Source: an uncultured Oscillospiraceae bacterium (GTDB lineage Bacteria; Bacillota; Clostridia; Oscillospirales; Ruminococcaceae). Taken from it: 64,000 nucleotides of DNA. The position numbers and the translations under genes were made by a program. Location of the stretch: contig CAKSKG010000004.1 of NCBI GenBank assembly GCA_934464775.1, positions 1 to 64,000 on the forward strand, in the 5' to 3' direction. Under the pieces are notes generated by a model. It worked only from the letters and a program-made list of their open reading frames with translations. It was not told where the DNA came from and searched no databases. Positions 33,056 through 41,483 of this stretch are shown here, in pieces (positions within the stretch are counted from its first letter, which is position 1; each line of letters opens with the position of its first letter).

Positions 33056-34063
33056 ATGGGCAAGGAAGTCCGCATGAAGGATATCGCAGACAGACTTGGG
33101 ATAAGTGTTGTTGCTGTTTCAAAAGCGCTGAGCGGCAAGGGCGGCGTAAGCGATGAGCTTCGTGCAAGGGTACGCCGAACCGCCGACGAGATCGGATATA
33201 AATACAGCACGGTGAAGCCTGTCAGACGGGGAAGCGAAACTCATAATATCGGTGTTCTGACGTCGGAAAAATTCGTTGATGCGGAGTCGTTTTATCTGAA
33301 ATATTACAAGCATATTTCATCGGCTGTTCAGGAGCGGGATTATTATGCATCGTTCCACACGCTTTCCGTAAGTGACGAGGAAAACCTTGTGTTCCCGAAG
33401 CTTCTTTCGGCGGAGCGTGTTGACGGAATGATTATTCTGGGGCTTATTTCCAGAGAATATACCGATGAGATAGTCAACAGCGGTCTGCCCGTGGTTTTTC
33501 TTGATTATTATGATGACAGAAAGGATATCGACTGCATTATCTGCGACGGATTTTATGCTTCGTTTGACATGACGAATTATCTTATAGCAAACGGTCACAG
33601 GAAGATAGCTTTTGTTGGAACGGTCGATGCGACCGGAAGTATCGAGGACAGATTTCTCGGCTATGCAAAGTCTCTTATTGAACATAAAATACACATCAGC
33701 AGAAATTATATCCTTAATGACAGAGGAGAGGACGGTCTGCTTATTGATATCCCGCTGCCTGTTGATATGCCCACTGCTTTTGTGTGCAACTGCGATCAGA
33801 CGGCGTGCAGGCTCATAAAGCAGCTGAACAGCGCAGGCTATCGTGTGCCCGAGGATATTTCCGTTACGGGCTTCGACAATTCGGTGTATTCCTCGGTTTC
33901 CGAGCCGAAGATAACGACTATCGAGGTCAACACCGAAGCAATGTCACGCTGTGCGGTGGATACTCTTTTAAGGCGCATCGAGAATCCCTCTGTACGCACG
34001 GGACGCATACCCGTTTCGGGAAATATCGTCTATAAAAATTCGGTGCGTTCGCTCAATAAATGA
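33056..34063 (+). CDS. LacI-family transcriptional regulator
   Basis: DNA-binding repressor of 335 residues. The N-terminal helix-turn-helix and hinge read MKDIADRLGISVVAVSKALSG, then a periplasmic-binding-protein-like effector domain follows, with YLIANGHRKIAFVG and GFDNSVYSSVSEPKITTI at the usual places. GAAAGGAG precedes the ATG. It is 14 bp upstream of fruK and probably co-transcribed, so a hexose phosphate or related sugar is a plausible effector. It could also act on the glycan genes nearby (glgB, GH13, galE). Confidence 0.92.
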   Translation: MGKEVRMKDIADRLGISVVAVSKALSGKGGVSDELRARVRRTADEIGYKYSTVKPVRRGSETHNIGVLTSEKFVDAESFYLKYYKHISSAVQERDYYASFHTLSVSDEENLVFPKLLSAERVDGMIILGLISREYTDEIVNSGLPVVFLDYYDDRKDIDCIICDGFYASFDMTNYLIANGHRKIAFVGTVDATGSIEDRFLGYAKSLIEHKIHISRNYILNDRGEDGLLIDIPLPVDMPTAFVCNCDQTACRLIKQLNSAGYRVPEDISVTGFDNSVYSSVSEPKITTIEVNTEAMSRCAVDTLLRRIENPSVRTGRIPVSGNIVYKNSVRSLNK

Positions 34064-34077
34064 AAGGAATATTACAA

Positions 34078-34980
34078 ATGATATATACAGTTACATTCAA
34101 TCCCGCAGTGGATTACGTTGTTCATACAGATGAAATGAAAACTGGCATGACAAACCGTTCGACAAAGGAAGAGGTATATTTCGGCGGAAAGGGCATAAAT
34201 GTATCGGTCATTCTGAATGAGCTTGGCGTAAAGTCCCGTGCTTTGGGCTTTGTTGCGGGATTTACGGGAGATGCCGTTGAAAAGGGCATTGCCGATCAGG
34301 GTATCGAAACGGACTTTATCCACCTGAAAAGAGGACTTACCCGAATCAATGTCAAGATAAAAGCAGATGACGAAACTGAACTGAATTGCAGCGGCCCCGA
34401 TATTGATGAAGAATCGGTAAATATCCTTTTTGAAAAGCTGGATAAGCTTAAAAAGGGCGATATTCTTATTCTTGCGGGAAGCATACCTAAGTCGCTGCCT
34501 GCGGATATTTACGCCCGTATACTTGAAAAAATGTCCGCAAAGGGAGTTTCGGCGGCAGTTGATGCAACGGGAAAGCTGCTGCTGAATGTTCTTGAATACA
34601 AGCCGTTTGTGGTCAAGCCCAACAATTTTGAGCTGGGAGATATGTTCGGTGTTGAGCTTCACGGTACGGACGAGGTCATCGAATATGCGAAAAAGCTCCG
34701 CAGCATGGGTGCTGTGAATGTTCTTGTGAGCATGGCAGGGGACGGAGCTGTTCTTGTGGACGAAAACGATGAGGTCCACGTATGCGGAGTGTGCAGCGGC
34801 ACGGTGAAAAATTCCGTGGGCGCAGGCGATTCGATGCTGGCAGGATTCATCGCAGGCTATTCCGAGAAGCATGACTACGGCTATGCTTTAAAGCTGGGAA
34901 CGGCGTCAGGCGGAGCTACCGCATTTTCCGACGGACTTGCCTCGGGCAGCTACATCAGAGAGCTTTTTGAAACATTATAA
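34078..34980 (+). CDS. fruK: 1-phosphofructokinase (PfkB family)
   Basis: Phosphorylates fructose 1-phosphate (or a related hexose phosphate such as tagatose 6-phosphate) with ATP. The 300 residues start MIYTVTFNPAVDYVVHTDEM, typical of FruK/LacC, and contain GGKGINVSVILNELG (PfkB signature 1), ILAGSIPKSLP and the catalytic GAGD in VKNSVGAGDSMLAGFIAGY. The ATG at 34078 follows GAAAGGA. It is paired with a LacI regulator rather than with a PTS fructose permease, which is absent here. Confidence 0.9.
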   Translation: MIYTVTFNPAVDYVVHTDEMKTGMTNRSTKEEVYFGGKGINVSVILNELGVKSRALGFVAGFTGDAVEKGIADQGIETDFIHLKRGLTRINVKIKADDETELNCSGPDIDEESVNILFEKLDKLKKGDILILAGSIPKSLPADIYARILEKMSAKGVSAAVDATGKLLLNVLEYKPFVVKPNNFELGDMFGVELHGTDEVIEYAKKLRSMGAVNVLVSMAGDGAVLVDENDEVHVCGVCSGTVKNSVGAGDSMLAGFIAGYSEKHDYGYALKLGTASGGATAFSDGLASGSYIRELFETL

Positions 34981-34984
34981 TATC

Positions 34985-35025
34985 AGAAACACTTCACGGG
35001 CAGCGGTCTGTGAAGTGTTTCTTTT
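34985..35025 (+). terminator. Terminator after fruK
   Basis: AGAAACACTTCAC (34985-34997) pairs with GTGAAGTGTTTCT (35010-35022), then TTTAT. Confidence 0.87.
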
Positions 35026-35049
35026 ATATAGTATAGGTATAACAAATAA

Positions 35050-35082
35050 AAAATCCCGATAAACAATGTTCATCGGGATTTT
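35050..35082 (-). terminator. Terminator of tRNA-Thr
   Basis: AAAATCCCGAT (35050-35060) pairs with ATCGGGATTTT (35072-35082). On the minus strand a T6 run follows. Confidence 0.87.
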
Positions 35083-35083
35083 A

Positions 35084-35159
35084 TGGAGCTGCTTAACAGA
35101 TTCGAACTGTCGACCTCTTCCTTACCAAGGAAGTGCTCTGCCAGCTGAGCTAAAGCAGC
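35084..35159 (-). tRNA. tRNA-Thr, anticodon GGT
   Basis: Cloverleaf on the minus strand. Acceptor GCTGCTT pairs with AAGCAGC, D-arm TAGCTCAGCTGGCAGAGC, anticodon stem CTTCC/GGAAG around TTGGTAA, T-arm ACAGTTCGAATCTGT, and encoded CCA (35086-35084). Confidence 0.95.
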
Positions 35160-35191
35160 ACACATCAGAGCCTTTCGGTTAATGCTTAATT

Positions 35192-35220
35192 ATTATAGCA
35201 CGGCAAAAAGCGTTTGTCAA
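35192..35220 (-). promoter_or_regulatory. Consensus promoter of tRNA-Thr
   Basis: Minus strand TTGACA (35220-35215), 17 bp spacer, TATAAT (35197-35192): both hexamers perfect. Confidence 0.88.
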
Positions 35221-35322
35221 TAGTTTTTCCAAAAATATTTTTATAAAGTGTATAAAAATCACAAATTATCCCATAATGCAGACAAAGAGATTTCATACAT
35301 AATATGAGGAGATGCAAATATA

Positions 35323-35943
35323 ATGGAAAGAAAAACCTTTGCCGCAATAATGGGACTGATTATCGCCTTGTTTTTTGCCGCTTCCGCCGAGCTGAAAGGG
35401 GAGTGCTGTCAGCTTGAGGAGAATGTTCTGCGGCTGCATATTCTTGCGGAGTCGGATTCGGAGCGTGACCAGTCGCTGAAGCTTATGGTGCGTGATGCGC
35501 TGCTTGAAAAGTCGGAGGATATTTTCGGAGGTGCGGACAGCATGGAAGAAATGATCGCCTGCGCAGAGGAAAATTCGGAGCTTATCACGGAAACTGCCGA
35601 GAATGTTCTCCGTGAGAACGGCTGTGACGCCGAGGTCTCCGCAAAGGTCGAGAAAATACATTTTGACAAGCGTGTTTACGGTGACATAACCATGCCCGAA
35701 GGGGATTATACGGCGCTTCGGGTGGTGATAGGCAGCGGCGGCGGTCATAACTGGTGGTGTGTGATGTTTCCGCCGCTCTGCATACCCTGTTTTACGGGTG
35801 AAATGACCGAAGATGAAATGCTTGAAAAATATGACTGTGTGATAACCGATGAGCAGGCGGAGATGCTCCGCAGCGGCGATGAATATGAAATAAGGTTCTA
35901 TTTCGGCGAGCTTCTTGAAAAGCTGTTTGAAAGCTTCGGCTGA
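35323..35943 (+). CDS. spoIIR: Stage II sporulation protein R
   Basis: In spore formers SpoIIR is made in the forespore, exported, and triggers SpoIIGA to process pro-sigma-E in the mother cell. The 206 residues carry an N-terminal membrane or signal segment (AAIMGLIIALFFAASAE) and the family landmarks LRLHILAESDSERDQSLKLMVRDALL and LRVVIGSGGGHNWWCVMFPPLC. GAGGAG precedes the ATG. It is monocistronic. It is usually a sign of a sporulation programme, though relics occur in asporogenous relatives. Confidence 0.93.
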   Translation: MERKTFAAIMGLIIALFFAASAELKGECCQLEENVLRLHILAESDSERDQSLKLMVRDALLEKSEDIFGGADSMEEMIACAEENSELITETAENVLRENGCDAEVSAKVEKIHFDKRVYGDITMPEGDYTALRVVIGSGGGHNWWCVMFPPLCIPCFTGEMTEDEMLEKYDCVITDEQAEMLRSGDEYEIRFYFGELLEKLFESFG

Positions 35944-36150
35944 AATTGAAATATTACTCTGCGGAAACAAATGTATTAATTAACGGAAACTGGTTTTTGT
36001 TATTACTGAATATATTTGAGAGGACTTGCGGTCACGATTTTTGATATTTTTTATACTCTTCGGAATAAAAATGTTTTCTTAAACGTTTATATTATCAGAT
36101 ATTACAAAATTAGTGAATTTTTTTTGTCTATTTATTTTAGCATTAATTCC
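35944..36150. other. AT-rich intergenic region
   Basis: No gene or hairpin is convincing. It holds a 10 bp palindrome, TAAACGTTTA (36080-36089), of the LacI-operator type, about 60 bp upstream of the next -35; this may be chance. Confidence 0.35.
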
Positions 36151-36179
36151 TTGATGTTTTGTGAACAATGTGGTATAAT
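36151..36179 (+). promoter_or_regulatory. Promoter of the coiled-coil gene
   Basis: TTGATG (36151-36156), 17 bp spacer, TATAAT (36174-36179), extended -10 in ATGTGGTATAAT. The leader is about 130 nt. Confidence 0.72.
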
Positions 36180-36314
36180 GATTGATAGAATACGGGGATA
36201 TATATGTGTAATTTTACATCATGCCGCAATAATGGCGTTATATCCTCTGCGGGATCTTCATTGCAGGCTTCCCGTACCGTGTACAGCGGATTTTTATTAT
36301 TGGAGGTATCACTA

Positions 36315-37496
36315 ATGGAAGGATCAGGATTTCTCAAAACCGTCAGCTTCGGCGGATTTGATAAAAAAGATGTACTGGCTCTTATCGACAATCTGAACAG
36401 CAAGATCAACACACTTCAGGCAGAGCTTGACGAGAAGGCTGCACTTGTTGCACAGGGAGGAACAGCCGATAACGAAAAGTATGAAAAGCTTCTTGCAGTT
36501 GATAAGCAGAAGATCACAGAGCTTCAGACGAACAACGATTCACTCAAAATGCAGCTCAAAACAATTGAAGACGAGGCTGCTTCAAAGGATAAGGAAATCG
36601 AAGATCTTAAAAAGAAGAATGCCGAGCTTGAAAATCAGCTGATCGACGCCAAGAACAAGGCAGCTGCCGCAAGCACAGCCGACAGCAGCGCTATGGACCT
36701 TACAAACGTATTCATGGAGGCACAGAAAACTGCAAACTCCATCGTTACACAGGCTAAGGAAAATGCAAGAAAGATGGACGAAGATGCCAAGAAGCTTGCT
36801 AATCAGGTCGTTGATGACGCTAACTCCAAGGCTTCCACAATCGTTAAGAGCGCCGATGAAAAGGCTAATAAGCTGCTCACAGACGCAGGCGACAAGTCCG
36901 ATAAGCTGATCTCCAGCGCCGAGGCTAAGTCTGCCGAGATCATCTCCGAGGCAGAGGACAAGTCCTCCGAAATGAAGGCTGCCGCTGCTAAGATGAAGGC
37001 TATGGTTCTCGAGGAAGTTGCCGAAATGGACAGCAGGATCGCAGGCATCAAGACTGCTATCGAGTCCTTCGCAAAGGATTCCGTTTCCGCTATCGACAGC
37101 ACTCAGACTGCTATCTCCGAGGCTAAGGACGCTTTCAACAATGGAAAGATTCCTCCCGCTCTTGAGTCCGCAGTTCCCAAGGCTGCTCCCGCTCCTGCGG
37201 CTAAGCCTGCTCCTGCACCCGCTGCAAAGCCTGCTGCATCTGCACCTCAGCCCGCAGCTGCAAAGCCCGCTGCTCCTTCATCTATCCCCATGCCTGCACA
37301 GCATACACCTATGAAGCCCATTCCTCCCGTTGCTAAGCAGAACAACAACGCTCCCAAGCCCACTCCCAAGATCACTTTTGACCTCAGTGAGATCGAGCAG
37401 CTTGCAAAGGGCATCGAAGCAGAGGCTGCAAAGGGCGGCAAGGCAAATGATGAGATCAACCCTAAGAATATCAAGGTCTCACCTATGGATAAGTAA
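36315..37496 (+). CDS. DivIVA-like coiled-coil protein with Ala/Pro-rich tail
   Basis: 393 residues. The N-terminus (LKTVSFGGFDKKDVLALIDNL) resembles the membrane-targeting start of DivIVA/GpsB proteins. A long coiled coil follows (about 30-150), then an Ala/Lys/Ser-rich helix with a repeating pattern of SADEKANKLLTDAGDKSDKL type (about 160-260), and an Ala/Pro-rich tail before a final conserved-looking segment (ITFDLSEIEQLAKGIEAEA). GGAGGT before the ATG at 36315 sets the start; the ORF to 36204 is leader. A role in cell division or polar organisation is possible but only inferred. Confidence 0.75.
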   Translation: MEGSGFLKTVSFGGFDKKDVLALIDNLNSKINTLQAELDEKAALVAQGGTADNEKYEKLLAVDKQKITELQTNNDSLKMQLKTIEDEAASKDKEIEDLKKKNAELENQLIDAKNKAAAASTADSSAMDLTNVFMEAQKTANSIVTQAKENARKMDEDAKKLANQVVDDANSKASTIVKSADEKANKLLTDAGDKSDKLISSAEAKSAEIISEAEDKSSEMKAAAAKMKAMVLEEVAEMDSRIAGIKTAIESFAKDSVSAIDSTQTAISEAKDAFNNGKIPPALESAVPKAAPAPAAKPAPAPAAKPAASAPQPAAAKPAAPSSIPMPAQHTPMKPIPPVAKQNNNAPKPTPKITFDLSEIEQLAKGIEAEAAKGGKANDEINPKNIKVSPMDK

Positions 37497-37516
37497 TTCG
37501 GCAGGTACATACATTT

Positions 37517-38071
37517 ATGGCACAAATTTATGATATTTCCGTTTCCGAGCTTCGCAGTTACTGCGAAAAGCTCAGGGCGGGAGATAAGGTATTGCTCACA
37601 GGCTGCGTTTATACAGCCAGAGATGCCGCACATAAAAGATTCAAAGCGCTTATGGACGAGGGAAAGCCTTTGCCCATTGATATAACCGATGCGGTCATTT
37701 ATTACGCCGGACCTACTCCTGCTCCCGAGGGCAGGGCAATAGGTTCCTGCGGCCCCACAACTTCGGGAAGAATGGATAAGTTCGCTCCCGAGCTGCTTGA
37801 TAAGGGACTCTGCGGAATGATCGGCAAGGGCGAGAGAAGTCAGGCTGTGCGTGACGCCGTTGTCCGCAACAAGGCTGTTTATCTCTGTGCTGTGGGCGGA
37901 GCAGGTGCTCTTGCTTCCAGCTGTATCAAGAGCTGCGAGGTCGTTGCATTTGATGATCTCGGCTGTGAATCCGTTAAGAAGCTTATGATTGAGAAATTCC
38001 CCCTTACCGTTGCAGATGATTGCAGCGGCGGAGATATTTTCACATCGGGCCGTGCGGAATTTAAAAAATAA
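37517..38071 (+). CDS. Class I fumarase/tartrate dehydratase beta subunit
   Basis: The 184-residue protein matches the C-terminal (beta) part of class I iron-sulfur fumarases: VLLTGCVYTARDAAHKR near the start, then IYYAGPTPAPEGRAIGSCGPTTSGRMD and GMIGKGERS. In two-subunit enzymes the alpha subunit with the cluster ligands is encoded just upstream. Here the upstream gene is the coiled-coil protein, so this beta subunit is an orphan in this region. With its alpha partner elsewhere it would interconvert fumarate and malate. The ribosome site is weak. It is followed by a terminator. Confidence 0.9.
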   Translation: MAQIYDISVSELRSYCEKLRAGDKVLLTGCVYTARDAAHKRFKALMDEGKPLPIDITDAVIYYAGPTPAPEGRAIGSCGPTTSGRMDKFAPELLDKGLCGMIGKGERSQAVRDAVVRNKAVYLCAVGGAGALASSCIKSCEVVAFDDLGCESVKKLMIEKFPLTVADDCSGGDIFTSGRAEFKK

Positions 38072-38103
38072 TACCTTATTAAAACTTTGATCATTGTACA
38101 TTT

Positions 38104-38136
38104 ATGCGGCATGATTATTGATCCTGCCGCATTTTT
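38104..38136 (+). terminator. Terminator after the fumarase beta gene
   Basis: ATGCGGCA (38104-38111) pairs with TGCCGCAT (38125-38132), then TTTT. Confidence 0.85.
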
Positions 38137-38241
38137 GTATTTATTTGCGTAAGTGTTAGGCAAAATAACCAAAAGTATGCAGTTGTTATGTCCGCGATTA
38201 ACAAATATTACGCAATTGATGTCAAAAATGTTAAAAGGTAC

Positions 38242-38270
38242 TTGACAAATGCTTTTATAAATTGTAAAAT
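38242..38270 (+). promoter_or_regulatory. Promoter of the sigma-H-like gene
   Basis: TTGACA (38242-38247), 17 bp spacer, TAAAAT (38265-38270). A palindrome TTGATATCAA (38302-38311) lies in the leader. Confidence 0.72.
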
Positions 38271-38345
38271 AGTTTTAACAGGATTATGTAGATAATGTTT
38301 GTTGATATCAATAATTTGTCTGCATATTGTTGATCGGGGGAAGCT

Positions 38346-38918
38346 ATGAACAGCAAAAACAGTTTGTCTGATGATTATTTCAGTGATATGACGGACAGTC
38401 AGCTTGCTGTTTATTGCAGAGATAATCCCGATATTCCCGAGCCGATGGCTGAACTGATAAAGCGTTATTTCCCTTTTATCAGGAGCAGAGCGGCAAAATA
38501 TGAGAACGAAAACGTTTCATGTGATGATCTTGCGTCGGAGGGACTGCTTGCTTTTCTTAAAGCCGTCAAGTCTTACGATGAGGAGCGCAGCAGCAATTTC
38601 GGAGCTTATGTCTCCGTTTGTGTTTCAAACCGAATGATCTCACTTCTTCGGTCGGCGGATAAGACCGATAAGAATGAGGGGGCGGACGAAAAGATAGAGC
38701 TTGCGGAGGATAACATTACCCCCGAGACTATCTGCATGGAAAAGGAGCGCAATCAGGAAATTGAATCGGTGCTGACTGAAATGGAGTTTCGCATACTGAA
38801 TTGTTTTATCGAAGGCGATTCGTATTCCGAGATAGCCCAAAAGCTGGGAATAGGTACAAAATCTGTGGATAATGCGGTCCAGAGGATCAGGAAAAAGCTG
38901 AAAAAGGTTTTTCTGTGA
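38346..38918 (+). CDS. Sigma-70 family RNA polymerase sigma factor, sigma-H-like
   Basis: 190 residues with region 2 (LIKRYFPFIRSRAAKYEN then DDLASEGLLAFLKAVKSYDEE, and the -10 reading part FGAYVSVCVSNRMISLLR) and region 4 (LTEMEFRILNCFIEGDSYSEIAQKLGIGTKSVDNAVQRIRKKL). The layout and length resemble SigH, the factor that starts sporulation and competence in Firmicutes, more than ECF factors. It lies 2.4 kb from spoIIR. Assignment as spo0H is likely but not proven. Confidence 0.83.
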   Translation: MNSKNSLSDDYFSDMTDSQLAVYCRDNPDIPEPMAELIKRYFPFIRSRAAKYENENVSCDDLASEGLLAFLKAVKSYDEERSSNFGAYVSVCVSNRMISLLRSADKTDKNEGADEKIELAEDNITPETICMEKERNQEIESVLTEMEFRILNCFIEGDSYSEIAQKLGIGTKSVDNAVQRIRKKLKKVFL

Positions 38919-38940
38919 TGTCTGATCGGGTTATATATAT

Positions 38941-39007
38941 GGCCAAGTAGCTTAATCTTAAGAGCGTTGTTTATCAAAGGTGTCGGTGTGAATCCGTCCT
39001 CAGGTCC
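38941..39007 (+). pseudogene. tRNA-like sequence, possibly a decayed tRNA gene
   Basis: GTAGCTTAATCTTAAGAGC resembles a D-arm and CGGTGTGAATCCG resembles a T-arm, in the right order, but the anticodon arm is too short and the acceptor ends pair poorly (GGCC with GGTCC). At 67 nt it is shorter than a real tRNA. It may be a pseudogene or chance. Confidence 0.3.
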
Positions 39008-39035
39008 AAAATTTTTATAAGCGAGGGAAAATAAA

Positions 39036-39311
39036 ATGTACGAAGACAAGACATTAGTGTGCAAAGAATGCGGAAATGAGTTCGTTTTCACAGCCGGTGA
39101 ACAGGAATTCTATGCTGAAAAGGGATTCGTAAACGAACCCCAGCGCTGCAAGGCTTGCCGCGATGCAAGAAAGAACGGCGCAAGAGGCGAGAGAGAAATG
39201 TTTGAGGCTACTTGTGCTTCCTGCGGCAAGATCGCAAGAGTTCCTTTCAGACCCAGAGAGGATCGTCCTGTATATTGCAGCGAGTGCTTTGCAAAGATGA
39301 AGCAGGAATAA
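39036..39311 (+). CDS. Small zinc-ribbon protein
   Basis: 91 residues with four CxxC pairs: LVCKECGNEF, RCKACRDAR, ATCASCGKIA and YCSECFAKM, enough ligands for two zinc ribbons. The family of short proteins beginning like MYEDKTLVCKECGNEFVFTAGEQEFY is common in Firmicutes and of unknown function. Between the pairs is a basic stretch (RDARKNGARGERE), so nucleic-acid binding is possible. GAGGG precedes the ATG. Confidence 0.85.
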   Translation: MYEDKTLVCKECGNEFVFTAGEQEFYAEKGFVNEPQRCKACRDARKNGARGEREMFEATCASCGKIARVPFRPREDRPVYCSECFAKMKQE

Positions 39312-39337
39312 TTTTTGCTTTAATATTTGTCTTTAGG

Positions 39338-39369
39338 GGCTGTCTCATTTATTTGGGGCAGCTCTTTTT
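39338..39369 (+). terminator. Terminator after the zinc-ribbon gene
   Basis: GGCTGTCTC (39338-39346) pairs with GGGGCAGCT (39355-39363) including G-U pairs, then TTTTTA. Confidence 0.65.
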
Positions 39370-39438
39370 ATTTGTCGGCATATTGCATAAATGATTATGT
39401 ATTTTGTACATAATTTTGCTATATGTAAACGTTCAATG

Positions 39439-39467
39439 TTGACAATTTGCCGAAAATGTGGTATAAT
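39439..39467 (+). promoter_or_regulatory. Promoter of glgB
   Basis: TTGACA (39439-39444), 17 bp spacer, TATAAT (39462-39467) in ATGTGGTATAAT. Immediately upstream, TGTAAACGTTCA (39424-39435) resembles one side of a LacI-family operator. Confidence 0.82.
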
Positions 39468-39509
39468 GTCATTGACTGAAAGTCATTTTTGTGGATTGGA
39501 GATCATTTT

Positions 39510-41390
39510 ATGAACGGGAATTTTATGGAAAGATTTCTTTCGGGAAATGCTTTTGATGCATATGATTATTTCGGCGTCCATGAAGCGTCGAAAAATGGGG
39601 TAAACGGATATATTTTCAGAGTTTATGCGCCGAGGGCGGCAAGGGTATGCCTTATGGGCGATTTTTCCGAATGGAAGCCTGTTGATATGCGCCGCGATGA
39701 ACACGGCGTTTATTCCTGCTTCTGCGGAAATGCCGTTGAGGGGCAGATGTATAAATATGTTATTACGGCGGCGGACGGCACCGTTACCGAAAAATCCGAT
39801 CCGTATGCGTTCAGAATGGAGCTTCCGCCTGCAACGGCGTCGGTGATTTACAGCCCAGACAGATTCAGATATACCGATTCCGACTGGGTGAAAAAGCGCA
39901 GTGATCTTTACAATGAGCCGCTGAACATTTACGAGGTTCATCTCGGTTCATGGGTCACAAAAAAGGAAGTGGGCGATGAAGCCACCGAGCGCTTTAGCTA
40001 TTCGGAGCTTATCCCTCGGCTTATCCCTTATCTTAAAGTCAACGGATATACTCACGTTGAGATAATGCCTTTGGCGGAGCACCCGTTTTCGGGCTCATGG
40101 GGATATCAGTGCAGCGGATTTTTCAGTGCGACCGCAAGATACGGCGATCCCGACGGGCTGATGCGTTTTGTTGATATATGCCACCGCAGCGGAATAGGCG
40201 TTATATTTGATTTTGTGCCAGTACATTTTGCTGCGGACAGCTCATTCATGCATCTTTTTGACGGCTCTCCGCTGTATGAATATGACAGCATTGATATGAT
40301 GTACAACGAATGGGGCAGCTGCAATTTCTGTCATTCAAAGCCTATCGTCAGCAGTTTTTTGCTTTCCGCAGCGGATTTCTGGGTGAAGAAATATCATGCG
40401 GACGGTCTGCGCATGGACGCTATCAGCAACATGATATACTGGCAGGGAAATTCCGCAAGAGGCGTCAACAAGGACGCTGTTGATTTTCTGCGCAGGCTGA
40501 ACAGCGGACTTCACAGCCGCTACGGCAATGTTCTGCTCATGGCGGAGGATTCCACCAATTATCTTAAAGTCACAGCTCCCGTTGAGTATGACGGACTCGG
40601 ATTCGATTATAAGTGGGATATGGGCTGGATGAACGATACCCTTGACTTTTTCAAGCTTCACCCTGCGGACAGGAAGTATCATTATCACAAGATCACGTTC
40701 TCAATGGCTTATTTTTACAACGAGCTTTATCTGCTGGCGCTGTCACATGATGAGGTTGTCCACGGAAAAGCCACCATTCTTCAGAAGATGTGGGGCGATT
40801 ATGAGGTGAAATTTCCCCAGTGCCGCACGCTTTATATGTATATGTACACTCACCCCGGCAAAAAGCTGAATTTCATGGGAAATGAGCTTGGACAGCTCCG
40901 AGAGTGGGACGAGAACCGCCAGCAGGACTGGCTGCTGCTGGAATATCCGCTTCATGACAGCTTCCACAGATTTGTCCGTGAGCTTTCCATGCTGTATAAG
41001 AACAGCCCGTCGCTTCATGACGGTGAATACAACAGCAACTGCTTTAAATGGCTGGAGGCGGACGCTGCCGAGGAATGCGTATATGCATATCAGCGCTCGG
41101 GCGGCGGACAGGTATTCATAATCGTTATGAATGTTTCCGACCGTGCCTATGAGGACTTCCGCATCGGCTGCTATGAAAAGTATTACCTGAAAGAGCTGAT
41201 AAACAGCGATGATTATATTTACAGCGGCGGCGGAATGGTGAACGAGGGAATCATCGAAGCGGAGGAATACGGCTATAAAGGCAAGCCGTACAGCTTCCGA
41301 CTGAAGCTTGCGCCCTTCGGCAGTGTTATGTTTGAGGCTTCCTTGGAGGCTCCCGAAAAATCCGAAAAGCAGTCCGAAACGGAAGATTAA
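39510..41390 (+). CDS. glgB: 1,4-alpha-glucan branching enzyme
   Basis: Makes alpha-1,6 branches in glycogen. The 626 residues comprise an N-terminal CBM48 domain (YIFRVYAPRAARVCLMGDFSEW) and a GH13 barrel with HVEIMPLAEHPFSGSWGYQ, nucleophile Asp in GLRMDAISNMIYW, Glu in LLMAEDST, and the last acid in ALSHDEVVHGK, followed by the C-terminal beta domain. The ATG at 39510 follows GGAG. No glgC, glgA or glgP is adjacent in the window, so glgB is separate from the rest of the glycogen genes here. Confidence 0.94.
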   Translation: MNGNFMERFLSGNAFDAYDYFGVHEASKNGVNGYIFRVYAPRAARVCLMGDFSEWKPVDMRRDEHGVYSCFCGNAVEGQMYKYVITAADGTVTEKSDPYAFRMELPPATASVIYSPDRFRYTDSDWVKKRSDLYNEPLNIYEVHLGSWVTKKEVGDEATERFSYSELIPRLIPYLKVNGYTHVEIMPLAEHPFSGSWGYQCSGFFSATARYGDPDGLMRFVDICHRSGIGVIFDFVPVHFAADSSFMHLFDGSPLYEYDSIDMMYNEWGSCNFCHSKPIVSSFLLSAADFWVKKYHADGLRMDAISNMIYWQGNSARGVNKDAVDFLRRLNSGLHSRYGNVLLMAEDSTNYLKVTAPVEYDGLGFDYKWDMGWMNDTLDFFKLHPADRKYHYHKITFSMAYFYNELYLLALSHDEVVHGKATILQKMWGDYEVKFPQCRTLYMYMYTHPGKKLNFMGNELGQLREWDENRQQDWLLLEYPLHDSFHRFVRELSMLYKNSPSLHDGEYNSNCFKWLEADAAEECVYAYQRSGGGQVFIIVMNVSDRAYEDFRIGCYEKYYLKELINSDDYIYSGGGMVNEGIIEAEEYGYKGKPYSFRLKLAPFGSVMFEASLEAPEKSEKQSETED

Positions 41391-41452
41391 TGATAACGGA
41401 CGTCGTTTATTTCACTTTTGTTTCATTGGCATTTCGTTATGCTTTCACATAT

Positions 41453-41480
41453 TTTACACATAGACGGGGTATTATATAAC
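41453..41480 (+). promoter_or_regulatory. Promoter candidate of the small RNA
   Basis: TTTACA (41453-41458), 16 bp spacer, TATAAC (41475-41480). Transcription would begin close to the first stem-loop of the RNA. Confidence 0.5.
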
Positions 41481-41483
41481 TGT

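Noticed and set aside
35944..36150. Small genes between spoIIR and the coiled-coil gene
   Set aside because: Only short AT-rich frames without ribosome sites are seen.
38185..38206. A Rex site upstream of the sigma-H-like gene (TTGTTA...TAACAA)
   Set aside because: The half-sites are 10 bp apart, too far for the 18 bp Rex operator, and the position is well upstream of the promoter.
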